DNA from: an uncultured Parvularculaceae bacterium
GTDB taxonomy: Bacteria > Pseudomonadota > Alphaproteobacteria > Caulobacterales > Parvularculaceae
DNA length: 8,617 bases
Direction: 5' to 3'
Assembly: GCA_947259815.1 (NCBI GenBank)
Contig: CAMYNO010000340.1
Coordinates: 1 to 8,617, forward strand
The position numbers and the translations under genes are program-made. Of the stretch, positions 1 to 6,062 are shown one piece after another. The notes below the pieces were generated by a model. The model saw only the letters and a list, made by a program, of their open reading frames with translations, had not been told where the DNA came from and did not search any database. Numbering within the stretch: the first letter of the stretch is position 1; every line of letters starts with the position of its first letter.

Positions 1-2
1 AC

Positions 3-797
3 ATGACATCAGCTTCCGCTTGCCAATTTGATCATGCCATTGTTCGCTGGTCGGCGCCCTCGGTGGTGTACGGCTTGCGCGCCGGCGACGGCGACAATCC
101 GTCATTTGAAGGCGTTGATACCGAACATCGCGCTTATGTCCGCGCGCTGGAAAATGCCGGCGTCGACGTCACCGTGCTGGAACCCCTGCACGAGTTGCCG
201 GATTCCATTTTTGTCGAAGACCCGGCGCTGGTGTTCTCCGAAGCGGCCATCCTCCTGCGTTCAGCGGCGCCGGCGCGGGCAGGGGAAGCCGCCGCATTAC
301 GGCCTGTGTTTGAAAATAAGTTTGGCGAGGTGATTCAACTCACCGACGGGTTTGTCGATGGCGGCGACGTCATGACGACGACGGAAGAAGTAATCATCGG
401 CGTTTCGGCCCGAACCGATAAAGCCGGGGCGGCGGCCTTGGTTAGTATACTGAAAAAACTTGGCCGCAACGCGAGGGTCGTTGAAACGCCGCGCGACATT
501 TTGCATTTCAAAAGCGATTCCGGGTTGATTGACGACAAAACTGTTCTGGCGACGCCGCGTCTCATCAAGACTGGCGTGTTCGATGCTTACACGACAATCG
601 CCACGCCGGAAGGCGAGGAAGGCGCGGCGAATGCGTTGCGGGTCAATGACGTCGTATTCCTGAGCGCACGCTATCCGCGAACGGCGGACCTGCTGGACGA
701 AAAAGGGTTTGCGGTGGTTCCGTTATCGACGTCGGAGATTTCGAAGATTGACGCCGGGCTTTCCTGTATGTCCCTGCGCTGGCGGGCGCACGCTTGA
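3..797 (+). CDS. Dimethylarginine dimethylaminohydrolase (DDAH)-type amidinotransferase-fold hydrolase
   Basis: This 264-residue protein matches the DDAH branch of the arginine deiminase / amidinotransferase superfamily. Family members hydrolyse N-omega-methylated arginines to citrulline plus methylamine or dimethylamine in the cytoplasm. Visible motifs are the substrate-guanidinium acid pair in FVEDPALVF (E72, D73), the catalytic acid in VDGGDVM (D119), the catalytic histidine in ILHFKSDSG (H168), and the nucleophile in GLSCMSLRW (C255) near the C-terminus. The order and spacing follow Pseudomonas DDAH, and the length is normal (about 254-285 residues). The ATG lies two bases inside the window edge, so a ribosome binding site cannot be seen and a slightly more upstream start is possible. 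The permease gene follows after 31 bases, which suggests co-transcription. Related hydrolases in this fold act on other guanidino compounds, so the exact substrate is inferred. Confidence 0.88.
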   Translation: MTSASACQFDHAIVRWSAPSVVYGLRAGDGDNPSFEGVDTEHRAYVRALENAGVDVTVLEPLHELPDSIFVEDPALVFSEAAILLRSAAPARAGEAAALRPVFENKFGEVIQLTDGFVDGGDVMTTTEEVIIGVSARTDKAGAAALVSILKKLGRNARVVETPRDILHFKSDSGLIDDKTVLATPRLIKTGVFDAYTTIATPEGEEGAANALRVNDVVFLSARYPRTADLLDEKGFAVVPLSTSEISKIDAGLSCMSLRWRAHA

Positions 798-828
798 CGG
801 CGCCGCCAATGCACAGCACGCTCATCCG

Positions 829-2139
829 ATGAGCGCTGCGCAAACGTCCGACATCAGACAAACCGAAAAACCCATCGGCTTCTGGAAATGCTGGGCAATG
901 TCGGCGGGCGTCATGATCGGGTCCGGTGTTTTCCTGCTTCCGGCTGTGCTGGCGCCTTATGGATCCATCAGTTTTCTCGGCTGGCTCCTGACCAGCATGG
1001 GCGCCATCGTTATCGCGCTAACGCTCGGAAGGCTCGCCGGCCGCACCAGTGAAAGCGGCGGGTTTTACGTTTATGTCCGCGATGCGTTCGGTGAACTGGC
1101 CGGGTTCGCCGTCGGCTGGAGTTACTGGCTGAGTATTGTATTTGCCATTGCCGCAATCAGTGTTGCGTTCGCCGGTTATCTTGGCGCGCTCATTCCGCAA
1201 CTCGCCGGCAATAACCTCTTACAGGGCGTTGTCGCCGCGGTGATGATCTGGCTGATTACCGGCATTAATATTCGCGGCGTCGCCGAAGCCGCAGTGACGC
1301 AGTTGATCATGACGGTTTTAAAAATCATTCCGTTGCTGATGATCGTCGGACTGGGGCTTGCGGTCGGCGACGCTTCCAACATTCCCGAATTCAATCCGCA
1401 GGGTATACCCGCCTATAAAGCGCTGGCGGCTTCGGCGCTGCTGACCATGTGGGCATTCGTCGGCATTGAGGCCGGCGTTGTGGCGGCGGAAGATGTGCGC
1501 GATGCGAGCCGAACGATTCCGCGCGCAGTGATTACCGCGACATTGTCCGTGGCGGTATTATATATCGCGGCGACCGCCGCGGTGATGTTGCTTGTTCCGC
1601 CGGCGCAACTGGCGGTTTCCGAAGCGCCGTTTTCTGCAGCGGCGACACAGTTTGGCGCCTGGGGCCCGCCGATGATTGCGATTGGCGCTTTGATCTCCAC
1701 CGCCGGGTCGCTGAACGGCAATATCTTTTTAGGGGGGCAGATGGCTATGGCCGCGGCGCGTGATGGCGCTGCGCCGTCCGGCCTGTCATTCAGGAACGCC
1801 GGCGGCGCGCCGTCACGGGCGTTGCTGATGTCGTCAGGTTTCGCGACGGCGCTGATTGTATTGAACTATGCGGATGGTCTTGTCGCCGCCTTTACCTTTC
1901 TGATCGCCATGTCGACATTGGCGACGCTGCTTCCCTATGCGTTATCGGCATTAGCGGAGTTGCGGTTTTCAATTGGCAAAGCAAAGCCATGGGCGATGAT
2001 TGCCATAATCGCGCTTGCCTATTCTCTCATCGCCATGGCCGGCGCCGGTTTGACGACGCTTTTTTGGGGCGCGGTCCTGATCGTGGCAGGCCTGCCGGTG
2101 TTCTATTTTTCAAAGCGCGGCAATGCGAAAAATGCCTAA
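829..2139 (+). CDS. APC-superfamily amino-acid permease, AdiC/PotE-like
   Basis: This 436-residue inner-membrane protein has about 12 predicted helices. It belongs to the basic amino acid / polyamine antiporter branch of the APC superfamily. The unwound helix-1 substrate loop is clear (VMIGSGVFLLP, with G31-S32-G33). The helix-6 signature is MWAFVGIEAGVVAAEDV (W208 to V223), matching AdiC around its W202. By alignment from memory, AdiC N101 corresponds to I107 and AdiC W293 to N298, so arginine/agmatine exchange as such is doubtful. The start at 829 (MSAAQTSD) is preferred because it leaves the DDAH gene intact. The frame is open back to 709, but that part would be an arginine-rich, non-family sequence overlapping DDAH by about 90 bases. 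No good Shine-Dalgarno site is visible, so translation is probably coupled to DDAH. The protein likely imports or exchanges the substrate used by the flanking enzymes. Confidence 0.9.
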   Translation: MSAAQTSDIRQTEKPIGFWKCWAMSAGVMIGSGVFLLPAVLAPYGSISFLGWLLTSMGAIVIALTLGRLAGRTSESGGFYVYVRDAFGELAGFAVGWSYWLSIVFAIAAISVAFAGYLGALIPQLAGNNLLQGVVAAVMIWLITGINIRGVAEAAVTQLIMTVLKIIPLLMIVGLGLAVGDASNIPEFNPQGIPAYKALAASALLTMWAFVGIEAGVVAAEDVRDASRTIPRAVITATLSVAVLYIAATAAVMLLVPPAQLAVSEAPFSAAATQFGAWGPPMIAIGALISTAGSLNGNIFLGGQMAMAAARDGAAPSGLSFRNAGGAPSRALLMSSGFATALIVLNYADGLVAAFTFLIAMSTLATLLPYALSALAELRFSIGKAKPWAMIAIIALAYSLIAMAGAGLTTLFWGAVLIVAGLPVFYFSKRGNAKNA

Positions 2140-3271
2140 GCTCGTTGCCGATATCGAGACTGGCCTGCCGCCATGGGTCTATACCGATCCGGATTTTCTC
2201 GCGCGCGAGCGTGACGAAATTTTCACGCCAAGCTGGCAGATTGTTTGCCACGAAAGCGATATCGCCGAGCGCGGCCAATATGCGACGCTGGAATTCCTTG
2301 GTGCGCTGGTGTTTGTTATCCGTTCGGAGGATGGCGCCCTGCGCGCCTTTCGCAATGTCTGCCGCCATCGGGCGGCGCGATTGCTGGACGAGCCGTTTGG
2401 CGCGTGTTCCTCGCGCATAGTCTGTCCCTATCACGCCTGGACCTATGATCTGAACGGCCGTCTCGTCGGCGTGCCAAAGCGTGAAAGCTACGAAGATTTT
2501 GATACGGATCAATATGGCCTTTTCCCGCTGGCGCTGAGGGAAGCGGGTGGATTTGTCTTCGTGCGTATGGGCGCGGGCGAGATCTCGTTCGAAGAATTCA
2601 TCGCGCCGTTGGCCGAAGAATTTGAAATCTACAAAACGGCGCAGATGCGTGCACTCGGGCGCATTACTTTGCGAGAGCGGGCGATCAACTGGAAGATCGG
2701 CGTTGAAAATTACGTGGACTTCTTACATCTGCCGATCGCCCATAAAGGGCTCGACGGGCTTGTGGGCGAAAGCTATGCGCTGGACATTAAAGACGGCGCC
2801 TGCGTCATCAGCGCCGATGTTGACGCCGCGCCGGCCCGTACGCTTTCCGCGAAAGCCTATCGCAAATTCCTGCCAGCGGCCGAGCATCTGCCGGCGGCGC
2901 GGCGGCGGCAATGGCGATATGTAAAACTATGGCCGAACCTGGCGTTCGATATCTATCCCGACCAGATCGATTTCATGCAATTCATTCCGCTCTCGCCGGA
3001 CCGCACCTTGCTGCGTGAAATCTCTTACGCCTTGCCCGATGCAAGGCGGGAAATGACGGCGGCGCGTTATCTCAACTGGCGGGTGAACCGCATCGTCAAT
3101 AGCGAAGACAAGGACATTATAGAGCGGACCCAGGCAGGCATGGGCGCCGGCGTCGCGCCGGGGCCGGTGGCGCGCGATGAAATCGGCTTGCGGTATTTTG
3201 CCGGGCGGATGCGCGCGGCGCTGCCCGAATGTCTTGAGCGTGAAAAGCCCGCGTCCCTTTCCCGCGCTTGA
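2123..3271 (+). CDS. Rieske non-heme iron aromatic-ring-hydroxylating-type oxygenase, alpha (catalytic) subunit
   Basis: This 382-residue protein has the two-domain layout of Rieske oxygenase alpha subunits. The N-terminal Rieske [2Fe-2S] motif is C80-R-H82, 18 residues, then C101-P-Y-H104. The mononuclear iron site is NYVDFLHLPIAH (N196, bridging D199, ligands H202 and H207). A third carboxylate ligand probably lies in NSEDKDIIERTQ (D329). Such enzymes use electrons from a reductase to hydroxylate aromatic rings or to remove N- or O-methyl groups oxidatively; relatives act on betaine, stachydrine or carnitine. No reductase or ferredoxin gene lies in the window, so one must act in trans. The ATG at 2123 overlaps the permease stop by 17 bases, and an in-frame ATG at 2132 would overlap by 8. 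Neither has a clear ribosome binding site, which fits translational coupling. The family call is firm; the substrate is unknown, and the neighbours hint at an N-methylated amino-acid derivative. Confidence 0.92.
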   Translation: MRKMPKLVADIETGLPPWVYTDPDFLARERDEIFTPSWQIVCHESDIAERGQYATLEFLGALVFVIRSEDGALRAFRNVCRHRAARLLDEPFGACSSRIVCPYHAWTYDLNGRLVGVPKRESYEDFDTDQYGLFPLALREAGGFVFVRMGAGEISFEEFIAPLAEEFEIYKTAQMRALGRITLRERAINWKIGVENYVDFLHLPIAHKGLDGLVGESYALDIKDGACVISADVDAAPARTLSAKAYRKFLPAAEHLPAARRRQWRYVKLWPNLAFDIYPDQIDFMQFIPLSPDRTLLREISYALPDARREMTAARYLNWRVNRIVNSEDKDIIERTQAGMGAGVAPGPVARDEIGLRYFAGRMRAALPECLEREKPASLSRA

Positions 3272-3316
3272 CCCACGCCTTGAGCGCCCCTAGCGTCCGC
3301 CGAAATTTGACCGATG

Positions 3317-3361
3317 ACTGACGGGACTACTACTGGCGGGACAATCACTGGCGGGACGATG
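3317..3361 (+). repeat. Three-copy 15-bp tandem repeat at the glyQ 5' end
   Basis: Three adjacent 15-base units are visible: ACTGACGGGACTACT (3317-3331), ACTGGCGGGACAATC (3332-3346) and ACTGGCGGGACGATG (3347-3361). They share ACTGrCGGGAC followed by four variable bases, and the last unit ends in the preferred glyQ ATG. Read in frame from the ATG at 3314 they encode [15 protein letters not shown]. The array is therefore either an N-terminal extension or part of the 5' untranslated leader. Fifteen is a multiple of three, so a change in copy number would not break the frame. Confidence 0.85.
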
Positions 3362-4291
3362 ACGCAGGCAAAAACTTTTCAGGATCTGATTTTAACGCTG
3401 CAGAATTACTGGGCGGCGAATGGCTGCGTCATCCTTCAGCCCTATGACATGGAAATGGGGGCCGGCACGTTTCATCCGGCGACGACGTTGCGCTCGCTGG
3501 GGCCGAAGCCGTGGAACGCGGCCTATGTCCAGCCCTGCCGCCGACCGACGGACGGACGCTACGGCGCAAACCCCAATCGCTTCCAGCACTATTACCAGTT
3601 TCAGGTGGCTTTAAAGCCGTCGCCGGAAAACATTCAGGATCTCTATCTCGGCTCGCTCGACGCCATCGGCGTCGATCGTTCCGTACACGACATACGGTTC
3701 GTTGAGGATGACTGGGAAAGCCCGACGCTGGGCGCCTGGGGGCTTGGCTGGGAAGTCTGGTGCGATGGTATGGAGGTGACTCAGTTCACCTATTTCCAGC
3801 AGGTCGGCGGCTTTGACTGCAAACCTGTGACTGGCGAAATCACCTACGGCCTTGAACGCCTCGCCATGTATGTGCAGGGCGTCGATAACGGTTTCGACCT
3901 TGTCTATGGCGGCGCCAAGCCGGATGGTGCGCCGTTCACCTATGGCGATGTTTTCCATCAGAACGAAGTCGAACAATCGGCCTATAATTTCGAGATTGCC
4001 GACACCGACGTACTTTTTCGTCAGTTCAAGGAGGCCGAGGCGGCCTGCGCGGCGATATTGGACGCCGGCGAAAAAGCGGGAAGCGCCTATCCGCTGCCGG
4101 CTTACGAACAGTGCATAAAAGCCTCGCACATATTCAACCTGCTTGACGCACGCGGCGTTATTTCCGTTGCCGAGCGCCAGTCGTTTATTCTGCGGGTGCG
4201 AAAACTATCGCAAGCCTGTTGCGAGGCGTGGCTGAAGAGCCCGCAGGGCGCGCGGGAAGGCGCCGGCGTCGTCGATTACGCGGAAGCGTAA
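3359..4291 (+). CDS. glyQ: Glycyl-tRNA synthetase alpha subunit
   Basis: GlyQ is the class II catalytic subunit of the bacterial alpha2-beta2 glycyl-tRNA synthetase. It activates glycine with ATP and charges tRNA-Gly together with GlyS, encoded at 6063-8282. Family blocks run the full length: [55 protein letters not shown] (class II motif 2 region), [30 protein letters not shown], and a helical end with [16 protein letters not shown]. From this start the protein has 310 residues, close to the 303 of E. coli. The frame is open upstream to an ATG at 3314, which would add 15 residues in three TxGTx repeats encoded by a 15-bp tandem repeat. I prefer 3359 because family homology begins there, but neither start has a well-placed Shine-Dalgarno site and 3314 remains possible. 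Three unrelated genes separate glyQ from glyS. Confidence 0.97.
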   Translation: MTQAKTFQDLILTLQNYWAANGCVILQPYDMEMGAGTFHPATTLRSLGPKPWNAAYVQPCRRPTDGRYGANPNRFQHYYQFQVALKPSPENIQDLYLGSLDAIGVDRSVHDIRFVEDDWESPTLGAWGLGWEVWCDGMEVTQFTYFQQVGGFDCKPVTGEITYGLERLAMYVQGVDNGFDLVYGGAKPDGAPFTYGDVFHQNEVEQSAYNFEIADTDVLFRQFKEAEAACAAILDAGEKAGSAYPLPAYEQCIKASHIFNLLDARGVISVAERQSFILRVRKLSQACCEAWLKSPQGAREGAGVVDYAEA

Positions 4292-4417
4292 CAACGCGAA
4301 TGCTGCGCCGCACAAGGCTCGTCCACTTGTAATTCGCGCAATATTTCGATGACGGAATATCCGCATCCCTACCTTTTCAGCGCTGTCCCATGGGTTTAAA
4401 ATAGCCCAAACAATATT

Positions 4418-4423
4418 GGGAGG
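4418..4423 (+). promoter_or_regulatory. Strong Shine-Dalgarno site of the DUF1761 gene
   Basis: GGGAGG sits six bases before the ATG at 4430 and decides the start in favour of ATG over the in-frame TTG at 4427. It is one of few clear ribosome binding sites in the window. Its first three bases also form the 3' arm of a small inverted repeat (CCCAA 4405-4409 with TTGGG 4416-4420). That repeat could partly mask the site, but it is too short to assert this. Confidence 0.7.
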
Positions 4424-4429
4424 CGATTG

Positions 4430-4840
4430 ATGCCCAGACTCTTTGGACTGAACCTTGTTGCAGTGATCGTTGCGGCGATTGCATTTTATCTTGTCGGTTT
4501 TGCCTGGTACGGCGCGATCTTTTCAGAAGCGTGGATGGCGGCGGAAGGATTGAACGCCGCGGACGCGGAAGAAATGTCGCCGGTCTATATGCTGCTCGGC
4601 TTCGTCATCACGCTGATGCAGGTCATTGGCATCGGCCTTGTGCTGAAATGGAAAGGCGTGTCGGATATCGGCGGCGCGGTAATGGCGGCGATAACGCTCT
4701 GGTTTTTCTTCGCGTTGCCGTTTGCGGCCTATGCTTATGTCTATCTGCCGGCGCATAACACGACCTTGTTGCTCATCGACGGATCGCACCTGCTCGTCGG
4801 CTGGATTGTATCGGCAATCGTTCTGTCCTTGATAAAATAG
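4430..4840 (+). CDS. DUF1761-family small four-helix membrane protein
   Basis: This 136-residue hydrophobic protein resembles the DUF1761 family, whose function is unknown. The N-terminal pattern LNLVAVIVAAIAFYLVGFAWYG, followed by FSEAWMAAEG (residues 7-40), is typical of that family: one helix, a conserved WYG, then an aromatic-rich loop. Further probable helices are near residues 53-73, 80-102 and 112-134, with conserved-looking DGSHLLVGW at 117-125. It has no signal peptide apart from helix 1 and probably sits in the inner membrane. A strong Shine-Dalgarno GGGAGG (4418-4423) lies six bases before the ATG at 4430. A TTG three bases upstream is in frame but too close to that site. The gene stands apart from glyQ by 138 bases and is followed by a hairpin, so it may be its own transcription unit. 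No role can be assigned. Confidence 0.85.
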   Translation: MPRLFGLNLVAVIVAAIAFYLVGFAWYGAIFSEAWMAAEGLNAADAEEMSPVYMLLGFVITLMQVIGIGLVLKWKGVSDIGGAVMAAITLWFFFALPFAAYAYVYLPAHNTTLLLIDGSHLLVGWIVSAIVLSLIK

Positions 4841-4862
4841 CGCGGCGCGGTATCGTCGATTG

Positions 4863-4886
4863 ATGGGCGGCCGTCGCGCCGCCCAT
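4863..4886 (+). terminator. GC-rich hairpin, probable intrinsic terminator after the DUF1761 gene
   Basis: ATGGGCGGC (4863-4871) pairs perfectly with GCCGCCCAT (4878-4886) around a six-base loop. It is followed by an interrupted T-rich run (TTTCGTTTC). It lies 22 bases after the DUF1761 stop and 19 bases before mtgA. The stem suits a rho-independent terminator, but the T tract is broken by CG, so termination may be partial. No better transcription stop is visible between the two genes. Confidence 0.6.
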
Positions 4887-4905
4887 TTCGTTTCGGGGGT
4901 CGGGG

Positions 4906-5649
4906 ATGGCGCGGAAAACGTCGAAAACAAAGCACAAGAAAAGCTGGTCGCAGCGTGGGGCGCTTGACCGCGTGACGATTATCCTGCGTGGGGCGGTTTT
5001 TGCCGTTTTCGCTCTGGTCGGCGCGTCGATCGTCTGGGCCGGCGCCTATGCGCTGCTGGCGCCGCCGGGAACGCTGACCATGTTGCAGCGGAAAATGTCC
5101 GGCGACGTAATTATCCATCCATGGACGCCGCTGGAAGAAATTTCGCCCAACCTCGTCACCGCCGTCATCGCGGCGGAAGACACGCGGTTCTGCCTGCACA
5201 ACGGCATCGACTTCAAGGCGATAGAAGACGCGATGAACGAGGCGGAGAACGGCAAGCGTCTGCGCGGCGCCTCGACCATTTCGCAACAGACGGCGAAGAA
5301 TGCGTTCCTGTGGAATGGCGGCGGCTGGGTGCGCAAGGGGGTGGAAGCGTGGATGACGACGCTGATCGAAACCTTCTGGCCAAAGCGCCGCGTCATGGAA
5401 GTCTATCTCAATATTGCCGAATGGGGCGACGGGTATTTCGGCGCGGAAGCGGCGGCGCAGGCCCGGTTCGGCAAGCGCGCGCGCGATCTCAACAAGGGCG
5501 AGGCGGCGTTGCTGGCGACTGTCCTGCCGAACCCGCATAAATGGCGGGTCGACCCGCCGGGGCCTTATGTGCGCCGCCGCGTAAAAACTGTCCGTAAACG
5601 GATGGACCAGGTCAGGCGCGACGGTCTCGATGCGTGCGTATTCAACTGA
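4906..5649 (+). CDS. mtgA: Monofunctional biosynthetic peptidoglycan transglycosylase (GT51)
   Basis: This 247-residue glycosyltransferase family 51 enzyme polymerises lipid II into glycan strands on the periplasmic face of the inner membrane. It lacks a transpeptidase domain. A basic cytoplasmic N-terminus (residues 1-22) precedes a single transmembrane anchor at about 24-51. GT51 motifs follow in order: AAEDTRFCLHNGID with catalytic E91, GASTISQQTAKNAFL (121-135), RKGVEAWMTTLIE (143-155), and RRVMEVYLNIAEWGDGYFG with the second catalytic glutamate E165. The C-terminal ALLATVLPNPHKWRVDPP is also typical. Length matches E. coli MtgA (about 242 residues). The ATG at 4906 follows a G-rich stretch (GGGGGTCGGGG) that can serve as ribosome binding site. 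The next gene starts 12 bases after the stop, so the two are probably co-transcribed. Confidence 0.95.
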   Translation: MARKTSKTKHKKSWSQRGALDRVTIILRGAVFAVFALVGASIVWAGAYALLAPPGTLTMLQRKMSGDVIIHPWTPLEEISPNLVTAVIAAEDTRFCLHNGIDFKAIEDAMNEAENGKRLRGASTISQQTAKNAFLWNGGGWVRKGVEAWMTTLIETFWPKRRVMEVYLNIAEWGDGYFGAEAAAQARFGKRARDLNKGEAALLATVLPNPHKWRVDPPGPYVRRRVKTVRKRMDQVRRDGLDACVFN

Positions 5650-5661
5650 AATGAGGACGCC

Positions 5662-5988
5662 ATGAACGAAGTGATGGTCATTGCCTGTTACCGCCCCAAG
5701 CGCGGCAAGGAAGCCGAATTGCTGGCCGAGATGAAATCCCATCTGCCGACCCTGCGCGCGGAAGGGCTTGTCGGCGACGGGCCCACTTTATGCGGGCGTG
5801 CAAAGGACGGAACGCTGGTCGAGGTCTTTTGCTGGAAATCGCAGGACGCCATCGCCGCCGCCCACGAGAACAAGACCGTCGCCGCCATGTGGGAGCGGTT
5901 CGGCGCGGTTTGCGACTATACCGCCATCGACAAGGTCGAGGGCGCGCGTGATTTGTTCACACCGCTCGACCCCGTGGACCTGTCGTAG
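5662..5988 (+). CDS. Small dimeric alpha/beta-barrel-like protein (ABM-like, function unknown)
   Basis: This 108-residue soluble protein has the pattern of the dimeric ferredoxin-like (antibiotic biosynthesis monooxygenase-like) superfamily. A first strand (VMVIACYRPK, 4-13) is followed by a helix (GKEAELLAEMKSHLPTLRAEG), central strands (TLVEVFCWKS, 51-60), a helix with AIAAAHENKTVAAMWERF (63-80), and a final strand (VCDYTAI). I recognise no specific family and see no cofactor site; three cysteines (C9, C44, C57) lie in or near strands and a fourth is C84. The start is supported by TGAGGA (5652-5657), four bases before the ATG. It sits 12 bases behind mtgA and probably shares its transcript, though a functional link to peptidoglycan synthesis is not evident. 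Relatives in the fold range from monooxygenases to stress proteins, so only the fold is proposed. Confidence 0.8.
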   Translation: MNEVMVIACYRPKRGKEAELLAEMKSHLPTLRAEGLVGDGPTLCGRAKDGTLVEVFCWKSQDAIAAAHENKTVAAMWERFGAVCDYTAIDKVEGARDLFTPLDPVDLS

Positions 5989-5995
5989 CGCTTTT

Positions 5996-6047
5996 CCTTC
6001 GTCAGCCGGGCGACTAGCCGCCCTATTGCGAAGGGGCGCAGCGCCCC
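5996..6047 (+). repeat. Nested inverted repeats in the glyS upstream region
   Basis: Within the 74-base gap before glyS, CCTTCG (5996-6001) pairs with CGAAGG (6029-6034). These arms enclose GGGCG (6008-6012) and CGCCC (6019-6023). A third hairpin, GGGGCG (6033-6038) with CGCCCC (6042-6047), overlaps the outer right arm, so it would compete with it. The first structure may terminate the mtgA transcript, since TTTT precedes it on the opposite strand, or it may be an RNA element ahead of glyS. No long T run follows on the plus strand. Confidence 0.5.
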
Positions 6048-6054
6048 CTAGAAC
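6026..6054 (+). promoter_or_regulatory. Possible promoter for a leaderless or near-leaderless glyS transcript
   Basis: CCTAGAAC (6047-6054) matches the alphaproteobacterial housekeeping -10 pattern GCTANAWC except at its first base. A weak -35, TTGCGAA (6026-6032), lies 14 bases upstream. Transcription would begin about 6060-6063, at or next to the glyS ATG. This agrees with the absence of any Shine-Dalgarno sequence there. The -35 is poor and the call rests mainly on the -10 and its position. Confidence 0.3.
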
Positions 6055-6062
6055 CCGCGCCC

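Noticed and set aside
709..828. Upstream extension of the permease gene
   Set aside because: The 40 extra residues are arginine-rich, unlike the APC family, and overlap the catalytic C-terminus of the DDAH gene. The ATG at 829 fits both neighbours.
4300..4400. Tiny frames (10 and 16 codons) and a TTGTAA -35-like box between glyQ and the DUF1761 gene
   Set aside because: The frames lack ribosome binding sites and conserved content. No -10 at a sensible distance follows the TTGTAA at 4327-4332.
4387..4420. Alternating small hairpins (TGGG 4391-4394 with CCCA 4405-4408, versus CCCAA 4405-4409 with TTGGG 4416-4420) as a riboswitch-like device
   Set aside because: The stems are only four or five pairs and AT-rich, and no known riboswitch core is visible, so chance is the likelier explanation.
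4427..4429. TTG start for the DUF1761 gene
   Set aside because: It lies only three bases from the GGGAGG site, while the following ATG is at six bases, and family similarity begins with the ATG-encoded MPRLFGLN.
4741..5742. Open frame of 333 codons on the minus strand across mtgA and into both neighbours
   Set aside because: It is antisense to mtgA, crosses the hairpin at 4863-4886 and two gene boundaries, and has a basic low-complexity translation. It is a GC-content artefact.
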